NCBI GenBank assembly: GCA_015523685.1
Contig: WAJW01000113.1
Span: 1-8,430, forward strand
Reading direction: 5' to 3'
Source: Archaeoglobaceae archaeon
GTDB taxonomy: Archaea > Halobacteriota > Archaeoglobi > Archaeoglobales > JdFR-42
DNA length: 8,430 bases
Of this stretch, positions 5,546 through 8,430 are shown in pieces; within the stretch, counting starts at the first letter, position 1; each line of letters begins with the position of its first letter. A program made the position numbers and the translations under genes. A model generated the notes under the pieces. That model was given only the letters and a program-made list of their open reading frames with translations, ran no database searches and was not told the origin of the DNA.

Positions 5546-6900
5546 AGGGAGTGGAAATTCTCACAGGAGACCCGAAGAAAGCCCTAATAAAGCTGTCAAT
5601 ACCAATAATGATAAGCAATCTTGTGTTCACCCTCTACAATCTTGCAGATGGTGCATGGGTCGCGGGTCTTGGTGCAGATGCCCTGTCTGCTATAGGAATT
5701 TTCTTTCCTCTCTTCATGGTTTTTGTGGCCCTTTCATTCGGTGTGGGTGTGGGTGCGGCCTCGGCCATTTCAAGGAGAATAGGGGCAGAGGATAAAAAGA
5801 ATGCTGATAATACCGCCATTCACGCAATCATAACGGGCCTTGTTGTTGCCGGCCTCCTGATGCTGATCATTTTGAGGCTCAGGGAGTTTCTGGAAATGCT
5901 CGGGGCCAGAGGTGATGTTCTCTCTCTTGCCCTGAGCTACTCCAGAATAATTATTGCAGGAGCCATCTTTCTAGTATTCAACAATGTTGCAACGGGAATA
6001 ATGAATGGAGAGGGCAATACAAGAAGGACGATGTATGCGAATGTGGTGGGGACATCCATCAACATCATAATCGACCCCATCTTCATATATGTTCTTGGAT
6101 TTGGCATAGCTGGAGCTGCATATGCCACGGTCCTCTCAATGGCAATATCTTCATCGGTTTTTCTTTTCTGGTTCCTCTCCGGAAAGACCTTTGTGAAACC
6201 AAGCCTTAAAAATTTCAGATACGACGGGAAGCTCATGATCGATATCCTCAGGGTGGGTCTCCCATCTTCCTTCTCTCTCCTTTCAATGTCCATTGCAATG
6301 GCCTTCCTCAATGTCATGATACTCGAGGCAGGTGGAAGTGATGGAATAGCTGTTTTCACGGGTGCATGGCGTTTCGTCAATTTTGGTTTCATTCCCCTTT
6401 TCGGTCTGGCAGGTGCCCTTACAGTGGTCACCGGTGCATCATTTGGAGCGAGAAATGCAGAGAAATTGAAGACCGCATACTACCATGCAATCAGGCTCTC
6501 TGCTCTGATAGAGATGATGATTGTGTTTCTTATGGTAACCGCATCTTCAAAACTGGCTCTTTTTTTCACCTATTCCCAGGCGTCCATCAGGATATATCAG
6601 GATCTTGTTATCGCCATGAGGATTCTGCCCCTTTTCCTGATCTTCACACCCTTCGGTATAATGACCGTTGCCATGTTTCAGGGAATAGGGAGGGGTGAGA
6701 ATTCACTTGGCATAACACTTATGAGAACCATCATCTTTCAGCTTGCATTTTCATATATTCTCGCCTTCTCTTATCACCTGGGATTTTTCGGGATACTCGT
6801 GGGAGTTACACTCGGGAATGTTGTGGCATCGGTGATCGCATTCACATGGGGAACGATTACTGTCAGAAAACTTGAGAAAGAGCTTGCGGTAAAGATATGA
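5542..6900 (+). CDS. MATE-family multidrug/cation antiporter (452 aa)
   Basis: The length, about twelve hydrophobic segments and two related halves fit the MATE (NorM/DinF-type) family, which exports organic cations or other compounds in exchange for H+ or Na+. Visible signatures are 'LYNLADGAWVAGLG' (31-44) in the first helix, 'GVGVGAASAISRRIGAEDKKNAD' (67-89), 'MNGEGNTRRTM' (154-164) with its second-half counterpart 'FQGIGRGENSL' (379-389), and 'GASFGARNAEKLKTA' (298-312) matching the 67-89 motif. The acidic residues D36 and D178 sit where N-lobe cation-coupling aspartates lie in the Pyrococcus MATE structure, by motif context. The start is set by the ATGA overlap and the GAGGA SD. The substrate cannot be told from sequence. 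The likely operator at its promoter suggests inducible expression. Confidence 0.92.
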   Translation: MKGVEILTGDPKKALIKLSIPIMISNLVFTLYNLADGAWVAGLGADALSAIGIFFPLFMVFVALSFGVGVGAASAISRRIGAEDKKNADNTAIHAIITGLVVAGLLMLIILRLREFLEMLGARGDVLSLALSYSRIIIAGAIFLVFNNVATGIMNGEGNTRRTMYANVVGTSINIIIDPIFIYVLGFGIAGAAYATVLSMAISSSVFLFWFLSGKTFVKPSLKNFRYDGKLMIDILRVGLPSSFSLLSMSIAMAFLNVMILEAGGSDGIAVFTGAWRFVNFGFIPLFGLAGALTVVTGASFGARNAEKLKTAYYHAIRLSALIEMMIVFLMVTASSKLALFFTYSQASIRIYQDLVIAMRILPLFLIFTPFGIMTVAMFQGIGRGENSLGITLMRTIIFQLAFSYILAFSYHLGFFGILVGVTLGNVVASVIAFTWGTITVRKLEKELAVKI

Positions 6901-6928
6901 TCCGGTCTATTTTGAAGATCACAGGAAG

Positions 6929-6937
6929 TTAAAAATA
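6929..6937 (+). promoter_or_regulatory. Archaeal TATA-like element for the ArsA-type ATPase gene
   Basis: TTAAAAATA begins 32 nt before the ATG at 6961, with ACAGGAAG upstream as possible BRE. Spacing again predicts a leaderless or near-leaderless transcript, and no SD precedes the ATG. The element is flanked by ACAGG (6921-6925) and CCTGT (6938-6942), an inverted pair. Confidence 0.52.
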
Positions 6938-6960
6938 CCTGTCAGGCAAACCTGTGTTTA

Positions 6961-8127
6961 ATGAGGACGATCCTCTTTACAGGTAAGGGCGGTGTCGGAA
7001 AAACCACAATAGCAGCTGCCACAGGACTGAAGATTGCAGAAAATGGGAAAAGATGCCTCATAATATCCACAGATCCAGCACATAGCCTTTCAGACTCCTT
7101 TGACGTTAAAATAGGGCCTGATCCAGTGGAAATAGCAAAAAACCTGTACGGCCAGGAGATTGATGTCCAGTTTGAACTTGAGAGATACTGGGGAGAAATC
7201 AAGAACTATATCTCCGCTCTTTTCCGATCTCAGGGTGTGGATGACATCATTGCTGAGGAACTTGCGATCCTTCCGGGATTTGATGAGCTTGCAAGCCTGC
7301 TTTATCTCCACAAATACTCCGGTGAGGATGAGTTTGACACAATTATACTGGATTGTGCTCCCACGGGAGAGACATTGAGGTTGCTGAGCTTTCCAGAGAT
7401 GGCAAGATGGTACATGGAGCGATTCTTCGGTCTGGAAAGGAAAATCCTCAAGATAGTCAGACCTGTGGCGGAAAGCATTGCCAGAGTACCCATGCCCACT
7501 GATGAGGTTATGGACAGCATTGAGAGTCTTTACACAAAGTTATCTGAAATAAAGACACTTCTTGAATCAGAAGAAACCACAATAAGGCTTGTATGCACTC
7601 CTGAAAAGATGGTCATCAAAGAAACACAGAGAGCCTACACATATCTGAATCTCTTTGGATACAACGTGGATCTTCTTGTGGTAAACAGGGTATTTCCCGA
7701 ACTGGATAATGATTTTTTGGGAAAATGGAAGGAAATCCAGCAGAGATATATCGGAATCATCGAGGAGTCATTCTCAATTCCGATGAAAACCGTTAGATTT
7801 TACAGCAGAGAGGTGGTCGGAATTCCTTTGCTCACGAATCTTGCTGAAGAGCTCTACGGGGATGAAGACCCGGAAAAGGTATATACGAGTGAAAAGCCCA
7901 TCAGGATTTACAGAGAGGGAAAGCACCACATTCTGAGCATCAGACTGCCCTTTATATCCCGTGAAGAGGTCGATGTGATGGCGAGGGGAGAGGAGCTTAT
8001 AATTACCACCGGAAACTGGAAGAGAATTCTGTACCTTCCACATGTTCTGTGGGGGAAAGAACCGGTAAAGGCAAGGTACAGGGATGAAACACTGGAGATA
8101 AAATTTGAAGAGATCAGGGAGGACTGA
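6961..8127 (+). CDS. ArsA/Get3-family ATPase with C-terminal HSP20-like domain (388 aa)
   Basis: The deviant Walker A motif GKGGVGKT (8-15) with signature Lys9, switch I STDPAHSLSD (36-45, catalytic-type Asp38) and switch II DCAPTGET (131-138) place it in the ArsA/Get3 branch of SIMIBI ATPases. Residues about 312-386 (HHILSIRLPFISREEV...GEELIITTGNWKRILYLP...LEIKFEE) look like an alpha-crystallin/HSP20-like domain, as known in some ArsA-related and Get3d proteins. The zinc-coordinating CxxC of Get3 dimers is missing: the only cysteines are C32, C132 and C212. The ArsA arsenite-site cysteines are not evident, and no arsB or arsR is nearby, so arsenite export is unlikely. A chaperone-like role for membrane or hydrophobic clients is a better inference. 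The full length is present and it starts at a leaderless ATG. Its 3' end overlaps the opposing gene by 14 nt. Confidence 0.9.
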   Translation: MRTILFTGKGGVGKTTIAAATGLKIAENGKRCLIISTDPAHSLSDSFDVKIGPDPVEIAKNLYGQEIDVQFELERYWGEIKNYISALFRSQGVDDIIAEELAILPGFDELASLLYLHKYSGEDEFDTIILDCAPTGETLRLLSFPEMARWYMERFFGLERKILKIVRPVAESIARVPMPTDEVMDSIESLYTKLSEIKTLLESEETTIRLVCTPEKMVIKETQRAYTYLNLFGYNVDLLVVNRVFPELDNDFLGKWKEIQQRYIGIIEESFSIPMKTVRFYSREVVGIPLLTNLAEELYGDEDPEKVYTSEKPIRIYREGKHHILSIRLPFISREEVDVMARGEELIITTGNWKRILYLPHVLWGKEPVKARYRDETLEIKFEEIRED

Positions 8128-8146
8128 AGACAATCACCCTCCCTGA
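8114..8146. repeat. Inverted repeat at the convergent gene junction
   Basis: TCAGGGAGG (8114-8122) is the exact reverse complement of CCTCCCTGA (8138-8146), with a 15-base loop. An alternative hairpin, CTCCC-TGAA-GGGAG (8139-8152), shares the right arm and would exclude the first. Either could act in transcript 3'-end formation for the two converging genes, but no T-rich run follows, so a classical terminator is not shown. Confidence 0.4.
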
Positions 8147-8430
8147 AGGGAGATCATCCGGAATTTCCCATGTGTTTGAGTCGAGTCTTACCACATCCTG
8201 ACCCCTGAGAAATTCTTCCACCCCGTCGATGGGAAGATTGAGTCCGGGTATTTTGTAATGCATCGGAATAATTATATCAGGTTTTATAAGCTCAGAGGTT
8301 CTTCTGGCTTCTCTCGCATCCAGGGTGTATGTACCCCCGACGGGGATGAAAAGAATGTCAACACGTCCGATTTTCCTCACAACATCTTCTGAAGGCACAT
8401 GCCCGAGATCACCAAGATGACAGAATTTAA
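8114..8430 (-). CDS. Metallo-beta-lactamase-fold hydrolase, C-terminal part (5' end outside window)
   Basis: The minus-strand frame is open from the right edge to a TGA at 8114-8116. Upstream of the GTG at 8398 it still reads KFCHLGDLGHVPS, so that GTG is not the true start and the gene continues beyond the window. Motifs match the UlaG-like / Lactamase_B_3 group of MBL-fold proteins: HLGDLGH (metal-ligand Asp in the GD), 'DILFIPVGGTYTLDAREA', and 'PDIIIPMHYKIPG' with the late metal-ligand His. The HxHxDH motif would lie in the missing N-terminal part. Members are metal-dependent hydrolases of mostly unknown substrate and cytoplasmic. The gene converges on the ArsA-type ATPase gene with a 14-nt overlap of coding ends. 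Family sure; substrate unknown. Confidence 0.85.
   Translation of the reverse strand, partial: KFCHLGDLGHVPSEDVVRKIGRVDILFIPVGGTYTLDAREARRTSELIKPDIIIPMHYKIPGLNLPIDGVEEFLRGQDVVRLDSNTWEIPDDLPSGRVIVFSPP

Noticed and set aside
5937..6431. 164-codon open frame on the minus strand inside the MATE gene
   Set aside because: It is basic and low in domain-like features, with no promoter or SD, and is fully explained as an antisense shadow of a clear membrane protein gene.
6961..8127. Arsenite-pump ATPase (ArsA in the strict sense)
   Set aside because: There is a single ATPase domain, no arsenite-binding cysteine cluster and no arsB, arsD or arsR neighbour; a Get3-like chaperone role fits better.
8398..8398. 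GTG at 8398 as the start of the MBL-fold gene
   Set aside because: The frame continues upstream to the window edge and encodes the family motif CHLGDLGH there, so the true start lies outside.
1..8430. CRISPR arrays, tRNA/rRNA genes, transposases or attachment sites
   Set aside because: No regularly spaced repeats, cloverleaf-like segments, transposase motifs or terminal repeats were seen on reading.

Overview
The window is archaeal. It has TATA-box promoters placed about 30 nt before start codons, arginine codons that are mostly AGG/AGA, pilin-type N-termini of the archaeal class, and surface proteins dense in N-glycosylation sequons. The mix of families (archaeal pilin-like proteins, ArsA ATPase with a C-terminal HSP20-like domain, thioredoxin reductase without the NADPH motif) suggests a euryarchaeon. 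Archaeoglobi or a Thermoplasmatota-like lineage are my best guesses, but the window alone does not settle this. I see no RNA gene, CRISPR array, insertion sequence or origin, and no gene-free stretch over about 100 bases.

Region 1 (1-3147, plus strand) is a tightly packed cell-surface operon. It starts with the C-terminal part of a large secreted protein with Ig-like beta repeats and a calcium-loop-like motif. Three overlapping or nearly abutting genes follow, each with a short positively charged N-terminus ending in RA or RG and then a hydrophobic segment, as in archaeal type IV pilin precursors. The second and third share a C-terminal core motif and look like diverged paralogues. The likely product is a pilus-like or surface-filament assembly with an adhesin-like partner; no ATPase or membrane platform gene is in view.

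Region 2 (3148-5230, plus strand) is a redox/sulfur module. It holds a small NTF2/SnoaL-like protein with its own promoter, then a single-domain rhodanese, and 12 nt later a thioredoxin reductase fused to a C-terminal rhodanese domain. The reductase keeps FAD sites and the CxxC disulfide but has lost most of the NADPH 2'-phosphate-binding signature. Its fused rhodanese domain has Ser where the free-standing one has the catalytic Cys. Together they look like a persulfide/thiol reduction pair using an electron donor other than NADPH.

Region 3 (5231-6900, plus strand) is a two-gene efflux operon: an unrecognised 71-aa protein, translationally coupled by an ATGA overlap to a MATE-family transporter. 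An 8-bp inverted repeat brackets its TATA box, and a perfect 12-bp palindrome lies further upstream; both are candidate operator sites.

Region 4 (6901-8430) has a leaderless ArsA/Get3-like ATPase carrying a C-terminal HSP20-like domain and lacking the Get3 zinc CxxC. It meets, tail to tail with a 14-nt overlap, a minus-strand metallo-beta-lactamase-fold hydrolase that runs off the right edge. Inverted repeats sit at that junction.

Four genes (3190, 3599, 5330, 6961) have TATA elements 29-32 nt before their ATG, implying leaderless transcripts. Several internal operon genes instead have Shine-Dalgarno-like sequences, so the genome appears to use both initiation modes.
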